This document shows, in pieces, positions 11,378 to 24,300 of a stretch of DNA of 64,000 nucleotides; position 1 is the first letter of the stretch, and each line of letters starts with the position of its first letter. This stretch comes from Lomentospora prolificans (taxonomy: Eukaryota; Ascomycota; Sordariomycetes; Microascales; Microascaceae): the NCBI GenBank assembly GCA_029532625.1, contig JARFXM010000003.1, positions 3,720,001-3,784,000 of the forward strand, in the 5' to 3' direction. Position numbers and translations under genes: made by a program. Below the pieces are notes generated by a model. The model was not told the DNA's origin. It was given only the letters and a program-made list of their open reading frames with translations, and made no database searches.

Positions 11378-12309
11378 ATGTCGCTGTCCGACGTACTAGC
11401 CAGCCACATCGGCCCCTGGCTCTTCCTCCTCCTCTCCGTGCGCCATCTCCCAGCGACCATCGTCCAGCAGGTGCGCGCGGGGTCGGTCTCGACGCTATTC
11501 TCTTGGGCAGCCTTGCGGGACGCATGGTTCTTCAACTTCTGGACGACGGTGAGCCCCGAAATCCGCAAGTCGGGCGACGAGTTGGTGACGGCGCTCCTGC
11601 AGGGCAAAGTGCGCGCGGGGGTGATCACGGACAGGGCCGAGCACCCTCCGATGGGGGGCACGGTGCTCGAGATCGGATCCGGGACGGGTCTCTGGGCGGA
11701 GCTGCTGGCGCGGGATTCACCGGGGGTGGACAGGGTGTTTGGGGTGGAGCCGAACCCGGCGAGCCTCAAGGTGCTGCGGCGGAGGGTGCGCGAGGCGGGG
11801 ATCGGGGACAGGTACGTGGTCGTGCCGGTCGGGGTGGAGGACGTGGCGTACGGCGAGTGGGAGGGGCATCGCGTGGAGAAGGGGAGCGTGGACTGCGTGG
11901 TGACGGTGCTGTGCATGTGCAGCGTGCCGAGGCCGGAGGAGATTGCGAGGGAGGTGTATGGGTATCTGAGGGACGGGGGACGTTGGTATGTGTTTGAGCA
12001 TGTGCGGGCGGACGGGTGTGGGTGGTGGATTAGATTCTACCAAGGTATGTGCTTTTTTTCTTTTTTTCTTTTTTTCCTTTCCTTTTTCTTTTTTGGGTTC
12101 TTCCCCTCGTACTCTTTCCGTGGCTAACGCTGGGAATAGCCGTCTTGAATCTCTTCTGGCCTACGTGTATTGGAGGGTGCCAATTGACGAGGCCGACGGG
12201 CGAGTGGTTGCGTCAGGCGGGCAAGTGGTCGGATGTTGATCTCGAGAGATGCGTCGACGAACCGTGGCACAAGTGCATCCCGCATATACTGGGTGTCCTC
12301 ACGAAGTAA
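11378..12309 (+). CDS. Membrane-anchored class I SAM methyltransferase (METTL7/TMT1-like)
   Basis: Two exons, 11378-12044 and 12140-12309, make 278 residues; the 95-nt intron has donor GTATGT, a T-rich body and branch GGCTAAC. The N-terminus (residues 10-30, IGPWLFLLLSVRHLPATIV) is a hydrophobic segment suited to monotopic membrane insertion. The Rossmann core begins with motif I VLEIGSGTG at about residues 96-104, followed by the acidic ribose-binding residue in VFGVEPNP and by VDCVVTVLCMCSVPRPEEI. The C-terminus has WPTCIGGCQLTRPTGEWLRQAG, a Cys-containing block like METTL7A/B relatives. Human members methylate small thiols at the endoplasmic reticulum and lipid droplets; the fungal substrate is not known. 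The exon junction (FYQ then AVLNLFW) is in phase. Confidence 0.85.
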
Positions 12310-12539
12310 AGCATAAAGCGCCCCTCGTTCAACGCCTGAAGTGATGCATTGGGCTGTCATTGAGGCGCGTTCCGGGGTCACGTACATGTATACATATGGG
12401 AGGACACATTAAAGCAACCAAGGCTCGTTCGTTTTGCGAGTACATCATAGCCTCTCTAGCCATACAAAAACAGACACTTTCCTAGTCACCGTCATTGTAT
12501 TCTCCCGCTCGTGCGTGGTAAGAGAACAACCCCTTCCCC

Positions 12540-13027
12540 TTACGCTTCAACCTTGTCCCTACACTTCCGCGCGTAAGCCTGCAACACCACTCTCGATTCC
12601 TCATCAAACCTCTCCTCCCCCAATACCTTTTCAACAAACCGCAACGCCTCCCCGTACCGCCTCAAGAAGTATAGCTCCTCCACCGCATGCATGATGTCCT
12701 GCACATCCAACCTGGTAGCGTCTCTTCCCAAAGGCAACTTGATCTTCCTCCAAATCTACTCAAGCTGCGTTAGATTGACCAAGTCTGGGCCATGCGTTCC
12801 CCGGTTGGAAAAAGAGCTTTTTTTTTTTTTTTTTTTTAAAAAATAATCCTCACCTCTCCGTTTTCTATCTTTGGGCGGTACTCCTTCTTGACCGCCTCGA
12901 ATGCGGCTAAAGACTGAGTCGTCCTCGCCCCGGGCTCCTTCTCCGCCTCGGGCGGGTTTCCGGTTTCGGGGTTGTCCGAGTCCGAAAGGGCAATACTGAG
13001 CAAGAGGTCCTCGTGTGTATCTCCCAT
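12540..13027 (-). CDS. Small acidic hypothetical protein, two exons
   Basis: Exons 13027-12854 and 12755-12540 give 129 residues across a 98-nt intron (donor GTGAGG, branch TCTAAC, acceptor GTAG). The first half is acidic and disordered, with Asp/Glu/Pro content. The second half is a pair of helices, DIMHAVEELYFLRRYGEALRFVEKVL and a following helix ending AYARKCRDKVEA, which looks like a single TPR-style hairpin. No family is recognised. The intron carries a 20-nt homopolymer (T on the plus strand at 12818-12837). Supporting points are matching intron phases and strongly helical composition; expression is not shown. Confidence 0.65.
12818..12837. repeat. T20 homopolymer inside an intron
   Basis: Twenty T on the plus strand, read as A20 in the transcript of the small two-exon gene, located between its donor and branch site. 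Confidence 0.85.
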
Positions 13028-13903
13028 CTTACGGGACTTTGTTAGGTATTTCGATCAAAGGTAACGCGAGAGACGACGCGGGATGGAGCCGTCGCGGGTC
13101 AGGTTGCGGCGGGGTTTTATCAAGTTCACGGAAGCGGGGAAGATCAAGGAAATCCCAAGGTGACTAGCGGGAGAAACGGTCACAGTCACAGCAGAATCAA
13201 TAAAGTGAAGAGATGCAGAGCAGAGAAGCGTCCATGTTCGTCTATGAGCGTTCCAGAGGTTTGTATTATGTACAAGACTGGAGACATCGACTCGCGTCAT
13301 GCGCAGTCGGTGCGAAGACCAAACTCCATCACACAACCACCGAGCCTCGCCGCCAGAAAGTGTAAAGGAAAAGCCATCTCTCAGGTCTATCCCACATTAA
13401 AAAGAAAAAAAAAAAAAGAAGTGTAAAAAAGGGGTATTCTTCAATGCCGACAGAATGGGCAGAGAAAGGATTCCAGGAGAAGCTGGGAGCCACACGACCA
13501 GCCTCTCCATCCCTCCCTTTCGCAGAAAAAGGGAATGCTATGCATGCCATGCTTGCCTGCCTCGAACGCCGAAGTTGCGTGTATAGAAGAGATGTTTTGA
13601 GAGAAAAAGAAAAAGCCGCAAACCCCATTCATGCGAAGAAAACACTTTTATCTTTCCCTTTTCTTCCCTAATTTCCCAATCTCCTTTTTGAACGCCATCA
13701 AACAAAATAAAGAAAAGTAAAGTAAAAAAAAATAGTAGGCATATCTAAAGGCAATCGCTAGGCCGTAATATCGCATCGAAGAAGCCATGCCGAGGAGTTG
13801 GTTCGTAATTGTTGCTGATTGAATCGTGTATCGAGGGGCGATTGGAGGGCGGAAACGCTGTAGGGATAGACACAGCTGGAGCGGATAAGCCGGAAGATGG
13901 CAT
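13028..13903. other. Intergenic, no supported gene
   Basis: Lies between the start of the small acidic gene and the 3' end of the Ups2-like gene. Contains A-rich tracts near 13397-13417 and 13725. Open frames here are low in complexity and show no motif. Confidence 0.5.
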
Positions 13904-14488
13904 CTAGGCCACCATAGGGAGACGGAGTTCCATCTTCTGCTTCTCCTTTTCGCGCTCCTCGGCAAAGGCTCGCCTGCTCATCTCCAGAACCATCTCGAAA
14001 CCTTCACGGCCGGTATGGGCGTTCTCCATGAATCGCTTGACGAGAGTGTCCTCGATGCTGTTCTTAATCCTCTGCCAGCCACCGCAAAGAGCGGTAATCT
14101 TGGCAGTCTGCTCGAAAGAGGTCTTCTTATCGCAGACAGGCTTGTAGACGACGGTCTCCTGAACGCTGACGAGATTGGACCAGGTCAGGTTTTGGGAGAC
14201 CATGGTGACAGTTCGGTCCTGGGGGTTGACGTAGGAAGCCTCATAAACATGGGAAATCTCCATAGAGTTTCCCATGAGGCCCTTGAGCCACTCAGGAGCC
14301 GACTGCTTGCATGTGATGAGGCGCTCGGTGCGAAGAATGCCGGTCTCTTCGTCGACGTTTCGCGATATCGTGTCGACGGCAATGACGTGCGTCGACTTGT
14401 TGTTCCAGGGGCCGTACTTTTGCCAGTTGGCAATAGAGACTTCCTCCCAGGAGTAGTTGAAGGTGACGTTATTCGAAAGCCACCTCAT
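13904..14488 (-). CDS. PRELI/MSF1-domain lipid-transfer protein, Ups2/Slowmo-like
   Basis: One uninterrupted 194-residue frame of PRELI/MSF1 type. It opens with NNVTFNYSWEEVSIANWQKYGPW, followed by STHVIAVDTISRNVD, the signature strand of Ups/PRELI proteins. A central HVYEASYVNPQDRTV leads to the QNLTWSNLVSVQETVVYKP block, then a C-terminal amphipathic helix ends in KEKQKMELRLPMVA. In yeast, Ups2 with Mdm35 moves phosphatidylserine across the mitochondrial intermembrane space for phosphatidylethanolamine synthesis, while Ups1 moves phosphatidic acid. The opening FNYSWEEV favours Ups2/Ups3 over Ups1. Start context is CAAAATGAG. A second paralogue lies about 11.5 kb downstream on the same strand. 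Confidence 0.88.
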   Translation of the reverse strand: MRWLSNNVTFNYSWEEVSIANWQKYGPWNNKSTHVIAVDTISRNVDEETGILRTERLITCKQSAPEWLKGLMGNSMEISHVYEASYVNPQDRTVTMVSQNLTWSNLVSVQETVVYKPVCDKKTSFEQTAKITALCGGWQRIKNSIEDTLVKRFMENAHTGREGFEMVLEMSRRAFAEEREKEKQKMELRLPMVA

Positions 14489-17400
14489 TTTGATAGGTTG
14501 TGGTAGGTGAGGGTAAGGTTGTGTGTTCGTGTGTCGGAAGGTCGGGGTCGATTTTTTTTTTCCTTCCTCCTTTATTCCGGGGTTAAGGACGTCGATTTAG
14601 CACGTGAAGAGCTGGACAGCCACGAAGACGCAGAATCAATAGAAGCGTTCCGGGTTTTAAAAAAGGATATTAGGGAGTGCTATGGGGACGTTCAGGAGAA
14701 GGTAGTTTGGGTGCGTTGAGGAAGCGAGAGATATGGCTGGATCTCGTTCGTCAACGTCGGCAACAGCAAAAGATGAGCTGGTGCCGGTTCGGTATCTCGG
14801 TACAGATGATGTGCCGATGGGTATCTTCACGCGTCGTTTCAAAGAAAAAGGGACGCGCACTAGGAAACGAAGGACTCAATTATTGAGAGGAATCGATAGG
14901 ACACAGAAACTAGAATGCGTCCGAAAATAAGATATCAAAAGGACGTTTGATGGATAAAGGATGAGGCGTTTAACAAATTTGAAGGGTGAAGGGGCAGGTT
15001 GAGGCTTATTATGTGCGGCGAATTTTTTTCGGGTCGACTTGAGTCAGAAAGAAGATCGGACTTATAGTATTCTTTTTTTTTTTTTTTTTTTTCTCCGTCT
15101 GCCTTAGCGTCATTTGATAAATTGTTAGCGTTACGGAGGTACGAAGTACTCTTTGTATCTGGATCCCCCAGCCAGTCCAAGTCAAGTGTAGGTAAGTATT
15201 AGGCCAGTATTTTTGCTGTGGCAAACGCGCGCCACGGTTTGTTTTCCAATACCGCATGTCCTTTCCACTGAATTCTCTTGGCGGTGACTAATCAATTCTC
15301 CTCCCTTCCATTGGCCAGACGCCGTACATCTCCCTTCCATGCTGCCTGATGTGGACTAGCGTCGAAGATTCTCCGGACTCGACGACTTCGTATTGGTACT
15401 AATATTACTCCTAGTGTGTTAATTACTACTGCCAACGCTTGGCTGTGACGAGTCGGGTCAAGCCTCTACTTTCTCCAGACGGAAACCCTTTTTTTAACTT
15501 CTGTTACTCTCGTCATACCCCGCCACCGCCGATCTCGCTGCTTCCGAACCCTTTGCGCAGCAAAAAATACATTGAACTCAGGCACGCGACATGTATACAC
15601 GCATTTTACCGCCTGGTGCTGTCAGCATGTCGAATGGGGAGGCAAAGGTCGGGTCCACATTTCGATCGGTTACGTCCCTCCGATGTTCCTGGGGATTCTG
15701 GCAGACTCGATCGATCGGCGGTTCGGGGCAAGGGGCATGGGGAAAAGTCGGCCAATCTGTGGCCGGAGAATCGAATGGACTACGCTGAAGTCATTGTCCA
15801 GTCTAACTTTGCAATCAATGGTTCATTGTGATAGTGGTTATGGTGCAATAGCCCCAAACCCCTCCGCGGTTAGGTTAGCCACACCCATAACCATGACAGC
15901 CGCGGTTATGGATCAATTGCTTTAGTGTGGGGTCCCTCACTTGTCCGCGCAGAAAGGTACGAGGTATTCATCTGCAACCTCTCTCCGTAACGCCGAGGCT
16001 CAGCGGGGAACAGATGTTGCCCGAGCATAGGGCCTAGGGGACGACGAAGTAAACTAGGGCCAGCAGAGGAATCCCATCATGCAGACACGGGTGGGTTTCC
16101 TTCACCCCTAGCCTGAGCTTTCCCTGCTGGCTGTCGGCCGAAACTGCTCTGGTGAGGATGGCTGGCTCGACCTATGAAAGGGAAACTGCCATGTTTGCTT
16201 CGGTGCTTGCTTGAAGTTGTGCTACCCCCCCTCCCCTCCCCCGGATAGAGCCCATGGCAGGTGGAGAATGCGCGGAGGGCCAGTGGAGACTACTACTAGT
16301 GCTGGCTGTATACGTCTGGCACAACAACAATTAGCCCCATTATCGTCGATTTCCATTGTAGAATACACTCCACTGGCAACACTGGTGACAACGGCCGCAA
16401 TGGACCTTTTCGAGTTTTGGGGGCCGCCTTGCTAATGTTTCTGGCGAGAATGGAGCAATCGGCGGGGTCGTCTTCCGTGCATAAACAAACTATTTTAAGT
16501 TGGGGGAGCCGGAAAATCGTACTGATGCTATCGTAGATTTTTCAACCAGTGTATCCTTTCTAGGTCGATGTTTCTCACCAGTGAAGAATTACCTCCCCTG
16601 TCCGTCCTTTCCACGTTGCGAGTGGCTGGCCCGACATCCTAAACGCTGCATCGTGTGCTATCTCTTGAGGAAATCCATTTCTGCGTATATAAGAGGGGAC
16701 ATTTGGATACTGTTCGCCAGCCTGAAAGTGCATTCCAGTTAATACCAATGACATTCCCGCTCACAGCGCCACAGGACGCCTCTCTACATTGATGATTGGC
16801 CACGCGCCTTATCTACACGCTGGCCATTGCGGACTAGAGAGCCTAGAAGTTATTTTACTACATCGTCACTTCGCGCTCGTTCATATGCTTTGCTAGCCTT
16901 GGACTCTTTTCTCGATTCCGTTGGATCCGCAAGAGACGTTGGAGCAACGGATGGTTCCCAAGCCCAGAACCTCTCGATCCTCCATCGAGCCCCAACCAAT
17001 CCCTTCCTTATGGAATATCGCAGGATCAGGCAGAAAACGGCGAGCACGTTGCTGCGGGAGAGATCCTCGGCGTATTTGATGATATCATGCGAACAGCGCC
17101 AGCCCACCTTGGCATATGTTCTCTAGTCAGTACAAGATAATTTGTGGTGCAAGGTCCCGTTGTCTGAAAACGAAGACGTCGGACATATCCTAAGCTATAA
17201 CTGGAGCAAGGTTATTATCGATTCAAAACGACACGTCCACGAAACTTCCAACTCTTGTCGAAAAGAAAGTTTGAGAGATTAAGAGTCTTCGCGGCGGCAT
17301 GGGCTATACGAGGTGTTTTGCGCCTGGCATTCTTCCTTTATGACAACGAGTAGCTACTCAACATGCAATCAGTCATGGTCGCAGATGAGTCCCGTAAAGC

Positions 17401-18159
17401 AACAAGCCAGTCACTTAAAGCAGCAACCATGTCCCTCGAAGGGAATCGAAATGCTTGACAACTTAACAAGGCTCTGATGGTTTTCACCATCGTCGGGCTG
17501 CTCTTTCTCCCACTAGCGTTCGTTGAGGTACGTCCTTCAACGGCCCTACTTATTTGTGACTTGTCGATGAGAGAGGCCCGCTCGCGCTCTTCCCACAGAC
17601 TCAGACCTTCTTCAGTCTCGAGATCTTTCATGCCACAGAGAAAGCCCAGACGCAGAAGATATTCTGGGTGGTCTTTGCTGCGGTATCTGGAACCACCTAC
17701 CTTCTGACAATGGCTGGCATACTCCGGTGTCTGCAACATTGGCAAAAGACCGGCCATTTCGGGTCTCCGCCTTGCTGACAATTCAAAAGATCAAAACTCC
17801 GCTGACGTGTAGATATCGGAAGACTAGACGGAATCCTTCGTTCGCCCGTTCAAGCTCTGCAGGGTAAAAAACGATATACTGTCTTGTCTCTTTCGGTTCC
17901 TCCATCCAGCGAAGTGCACGCTGAATCCTTTATCTCGAGAGAACCCATCATAAGTTTGTAGGCTATGCTGAAAGAAAACCACTCGAATTCCGCCGAGCTC
18001 TTGAGTTATACGTCGTCGAACTTTAATCTTGGATGCTGGACTCGGTAGGAGGGCACACTATACATTTCCAGCCTGTGGAGCCGCGCGAAAATCTTCACCT
18101 TCCAGCCCGTTACATTAGGGCTTCTAGCCACCCCGACCGATATCAAAGTCACAATAATT
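14489..18159. other. Gene-poor region
   Basis: About 3.7 kb with no supported protein gene. Contains T20 at 15073-15092 and a clear TATATAAG at 16686-16693 with no coding frame after it. Open frames of 60-150 codons on both strands have no family features, and one near 14733-14930 is very basic and short. The right end borders a tRNA gene. Confidence 0.5.
15073..15092. repeat. T20 homopolymer
   Basis: Twenty consecutive T in the gene-poor interval right of the Ups2-like gene. Confidence 0.85.
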
Positions 18160-18248
18160 GGTTCGGTGGTGTAGTTGGTTATCACGCTTGTCTAACATCA
18201 AAAGATGCTGGACACAAGAGGTCCCCGGATCGAGCCCGGGCCGAATCA
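18160..18248 (+). tRNA. tRNA-Val (AAC) with a 15-nt intron
   Basis: Acceptor strands GGTTCGG and CCGAATC pair with one G-U, and the discriminator is A. The D region is TGGTGTAGTTGGTTATCAC. Anticodon stem CTTGT/ACAAG encloses loop CTAACAC, giving anticodon AAC (Val). A 15-nt intron at 18198-18212 interrupts it just after position 37, the canonical place. The T stem is CCCGG/CCGGG and its loop ATCGAGC has A rather than T at position 54. A T-rich stretch follows within about 10 bases and can serve as a pol III stop. Confidence 0.88.
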
Positions 18249-18891
18249 TTGATTTTCTTTTTGTGCATTTTTGTTTCTTTTTAATCAATTTACTTCTAAT
18301 TTTTATTCTTTCTTTGTTTATTTATTTTAATTTACCCTTTGCTCCCTTTTTCCCTTCCCTTTTTTCTTAGGGATTTCGTCTTGTTTTCCCCTCACCATCA
18401 GCTAAGCTGTTCTTTTCTGTTTCGAACCTCCGGTCTGCAACACTATGGTCTTAGCCGGGTCCACGGTTGTCTCCTCGTTGTAGCGTCGGCTGTTAGTTGA
18501 CGACCATCAATGTCCACGTTTACTCGCGGATACACGCATCGGACGCAACGTCAAGAGTTACTGCTAGACAGAGTTATGCTTCAATACTGTTTATTTTCAT
18601 TCACTCCAATGTTATCAATCCCACTACACGTCTCCCGCCTTCCGAGCGAGGCCTGCTAAATCTATTTCCACCAGGCAATCTGGGGTATGGGAAATCAAGC
18701 CCACGGTATGAATCTTCTGAGAAGGGGTCCGCTAGTGAATAAGCCCAGGAGATATTGCAAACATGTGTCGGAATGCCTCGTTGTTCGTCAAGTCGCCCCG
18801 GCCTTTCTTTTACTAACCAATACTGGTCTGGTCGCTATAAATGACGGGGACGCGGTGCCGAGACGGTATATGGGCGTGTAATGCCCATAAC
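18249..18891. other. Intergenic, no supported gene
   Basis: T-rich sequence after the tRNA (pol III terminator-like runs at 18250-18300), then unremarkable sequence up to the 3' end of the MetAP2 gene. Confidence 0.45.
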
Positions 18892-20682
<1,791 letters not shown>

Positions 20683-21317
20683 GTTTCGGGAGTCTGTGAT
20701 ACTGGGCACTTGGATCTCTCGGGTCCAGGTCACGGTGTGGAGGATGTAAAAGAAATTTTGGGAAGCGGAAACGAGTTGCAACGCCGGCGTGCTGGCTTTG
20801 TTTGACCTTTTGCGGGGCCAGCTGGGCTGTGAAAGATTGATGAGCCGGCTAGTAGTATTATGAGAGGACATGCACGACTTCCAGTTGGCTTGACACTGGA
20901 TTGTATGTACCCTGGTACCCTGGATTTTCGGCCCTGGACTTTGGGCCTGGACTGCTCCTTCCACTCACTTTCTTGTGCGTGGGTACTTCGTAAACGCGGG
21001 GCAAACTTTCCCCACCGCCACTGACGGCACATTGAAGCCAGCTCTGAGGCCAGCGTTCCATGTGGACCTGCAAATTTGGAAGCCAGCTCCGACTCTTTTG
21101 GAACGCCAGCTAGTTGGCGAGATTAGAGAAACAGCCTCACTACTTGACAATGGGTTGACTTTCGGGAATGTCCTTTTTTGAAATAAGTAATCTATGGCTC
21201 CTAGTCCTCGCCGCTCCTGAACGCCCTTTGGGTATCAGTGTTGTCCTTTTGTATATACACATGATCGTCTCGAAACACTATCCGTCATGCCGGTAGTATA
21301 AAACAATACAATAGGAA
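20683..21317. promoter_or_regulatory. MetAP2 upstream region
   Basis: Lies between the MetAP2 start and the end of the SNF2 gene, both on the minus strand. It holds four copies of GCCAGC in the same orientation within 73 bases (21038, 21049, 21082, 21105), 360-430 bases upstream of the MetAP2 start codon. No coding frame is supported. Confidence 0.4.
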
Positions 21318-24300
21318 TCATAACTCATCATCATCATCTTCATCACCATCCGAGATGAAGACTGATACTCTTCTGCTCTCTTCAACCTTCACCGTTCCCT
21401 CGGGGTTATATGGTCTCGATCCTTGATCCGCCCTAGGCCGATTGTCATCCTCCAGCTTGGTCCTCGCCTTCGGTACCTCCCTTCTTACGGACCCAGGAGC
21501 TTCCTTGATGACATGACTAGGTTCAGCTATGTTGACCTCTACCTTGAGTCTGCTCCCAAAAGCTTCAGTCTTGATTGTACGCCTTATAACTATGTCGTTA
21601 TCTTCCGTCTTGACTCTCTCTCGGGCATTCTCAGCATCGCCGTCAGCCTTGACCTTGGTGTCTTCGTCGTGCTTGACAGACTTCGCAGTAGGCTTCTTTT
21701 CATCGGGCTCTACACTCGGCGAAGCCGTTGTTTCTTGCCCCAACTTGGAAGCCCTTAGCTTGTAGAACTTATCGAGGCAGTTTCTACGCTCTTCCTGCGT
21801 CATGCTCTCCACGACGAGGGCGAATTCAGTCGCATTGGAAAACCCGAATTCCTTTGCCATGGAGCAAAACTGCCGCTTCATCACGTCCTCCGGCGGGTTG
21901 TAGACATGCGCGCTCGAGCTATCAATCGTCCTGCTTTTGAATCGAGGATCGGGCGCAAAGAGCGCGCTCTCATCATCCAAGTCGGCGTCCGAATCTCCTA
22001 TCAACTCAGCTTTCCTTGACAGCTGCTGTTCAATTTTGGATGACCCAACGACCTCGGAATTCTCGTGGGTATACTCCACGCCCACGGAAGCCAGGATAGC
22101 TTGTATAGCGTCACTTTTTGGCTTGTCCTTTCGTTTTGATGCGAGAAACTCTTCCTTGTCCTCGACAGCCACGAGCGCTGCCAACTGACTCATCCCACCA
22201 TCATCCTCCGCGCCCTCTCTCTTAACCGTGGCGGCCACTTCCTCGTCCTTGATTGCCTTTTCAATGTCGACATCAACCAAGCTGATTCCGACTCGTGCTT
22301 CCGCAATATTGGTCTTATTGACAATCTCGCGTAACACCAATTGGTCGCCATGGTAATTGAAGATGTTAGAGAGGCCAAATATCTCTCCCTTGCGTTCCTC
22401 GTCTTTCTGCACGCCCTTAAAATAGCGCCTTTCTTCCGAAGCGTTGTACCCAATGTTCGCCTGCTGTTGCTTGTAGACTTGTCTAGCGTAGACAATCTCC
22501 TCGATGGTGCCGGCCGAAATGAGCCGAAAGACATCAACATCTCTGGTTTGTCCGATACGGTATGCTCGATCCTGGGCTTGGAGATCGTAGGAGGGATTCC
22601 AATGGGGGTCAACAATGACGACCTTGTTTGCCGATGTGATGTTGAGGCCGACACCACCGGCCTTGGTCGAGATCAAGAAGACAAACTGGTTCGGGTCTGA
22701 GTTGAAATCATCCACGACCTTCTGGCGGTCATCATAGCTTAATGACCCATCAAGATAGCTGACGGAATAGCTCGTGTTACTGAAGAGATATTGGAGAATC
22801 CGCAAGAGCTTGACACTATGGGAGAAGACGAGAACCTTGTCTCCGCTGCCGTGCCAGAACCTCAAGAGCTTCTTCAAGATCTTCCATTTTCCACAGAATT
22901 CCGGATTCGCCAGGTTGACCATGGAATCTCGCTTTTGGTAGAGCTCCTCCCACGAATCCGGCAAGGCAAGCTGCAGCATCCTGAGTTCCGAATCATGCTT
23001 ATCCGCCAAATCAAGGGAGGAGGGAACCATGAGGGTGACATGATTAGACATCTTTTGCAATGCCATCATACAGGGAAAGACTACTGATTGCCATGCGCGG
23101 CCATCCGGCAGAAACTTGAAGCAGCACCATCCTTTCTTCGTTCTCGCCCCGTTGCGCCTCATTTTACCACACTCACATGGGTCCCCGAGGGTCCGCAGGA
23201 GGGTGACCATATCACTCTCAAGAAAATTCTCGTATGCATCCTTCTGCACATCGGTAAGCGGGCAGAAAACAACCTTGTCACTCTTTCTGGGGAGCTGGTC
23301 GGCAATGAGGGTCTTCATCCGCCGGAGGAAGAACCTAGGTAGAAGGTTTTGAACCAGTTGCTTCGCCCTCTTTCGAGCAATGCTCAGCTGCTTGAGCGTC
23401 GCATCATGTGATTGTCCGATTGTTAGAGGGCGTGAAATGGTTCTTGTCCACTCGGAGAGCGGTCCAAATTGCGCAGGATTCGTCCAGTTTAGAAGGGTCC
23501 ATAGCTCATCGTACGAATTCTGTATGGCTGTTCCCGTAAGGCCGATGCGGCAAAGTGCATTGACTTCATCCATTGCCTTTGTGGTCTCCGAGCGGCGATC
23601 TTTCATGACATGGCATTCATCGGCCACAACCGCATCCCACTCCACCCCATTGATACTGCTTTTGTTTTTCTTGTAAGTCTGATATGTGGTAATCATTATT
23701 TCGAGCAGCCCAGACCGAGCGGTCATGACGGCATCCTCCTTAGACGCACCGTGGCAAATGTCAACATGCCACCAACCCCACCGGTCAAGCTCGTTCTTCC
23801 AGTTTTGAATTAGAGTACCAGGGCACACGACTAGGACCCTAGGGTACCACGCCTTGTAGTCCCGCCGCATGGCTCGCATCCGCTTCCTGTCTCGTTCGTC
23901 TCCAGTCTTGCCGAAAGCCGCAGTAAGAAAGGCCGCCACTTGTACAGTCTTTCCCAAGCCCATGTCATCACCTAGAATACCGCCCTCTTGGTTGACGAAT
24001 AGGCGATGGAGAAACTGAACCCCCGTTATTTGATAGTCGCGAAGGTATTGCGCAATAGAAGCGGGTATCAAACCTCCAGATTGGTCCAGTTCAATATCCT
24101 CGTAGGGCCGACAAGGTTTGATGCCGCTTGCCGAATCGAATTTTGGACGTTCCTCTAAATCCTCGAGCCTACCCTCGTCGCCAAGATCAACATCGCGGTA
24201 ATCGGGAGGTAGCCTTAGTCCAGCATTCTTTAGAATAGCCTTATTCTCGTCGAAGGCTTTACGTCTTTGTCGGATATAGTCGGGAACTCCGGCTTCCTCA

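Noticed and set aside
11503..11997. Gly/Arg-rich 164-codon frame
   Set aside because: Alternative frame inside the methyltransferase; low complexity comes from GC-rich codons of the real gene.
12049..12309. Phe-rich frame starting in the methyltransferase intron
   Set aside because: The Phe run is the T-rich intron read through; the coding part is the second exon of the methyltransferase.
14733..14930. 65-codon basic frame divergent from the Ups2-like gene
   Set aside because: Short, no family features, and lies in what is probably the Ups2-like promoter.
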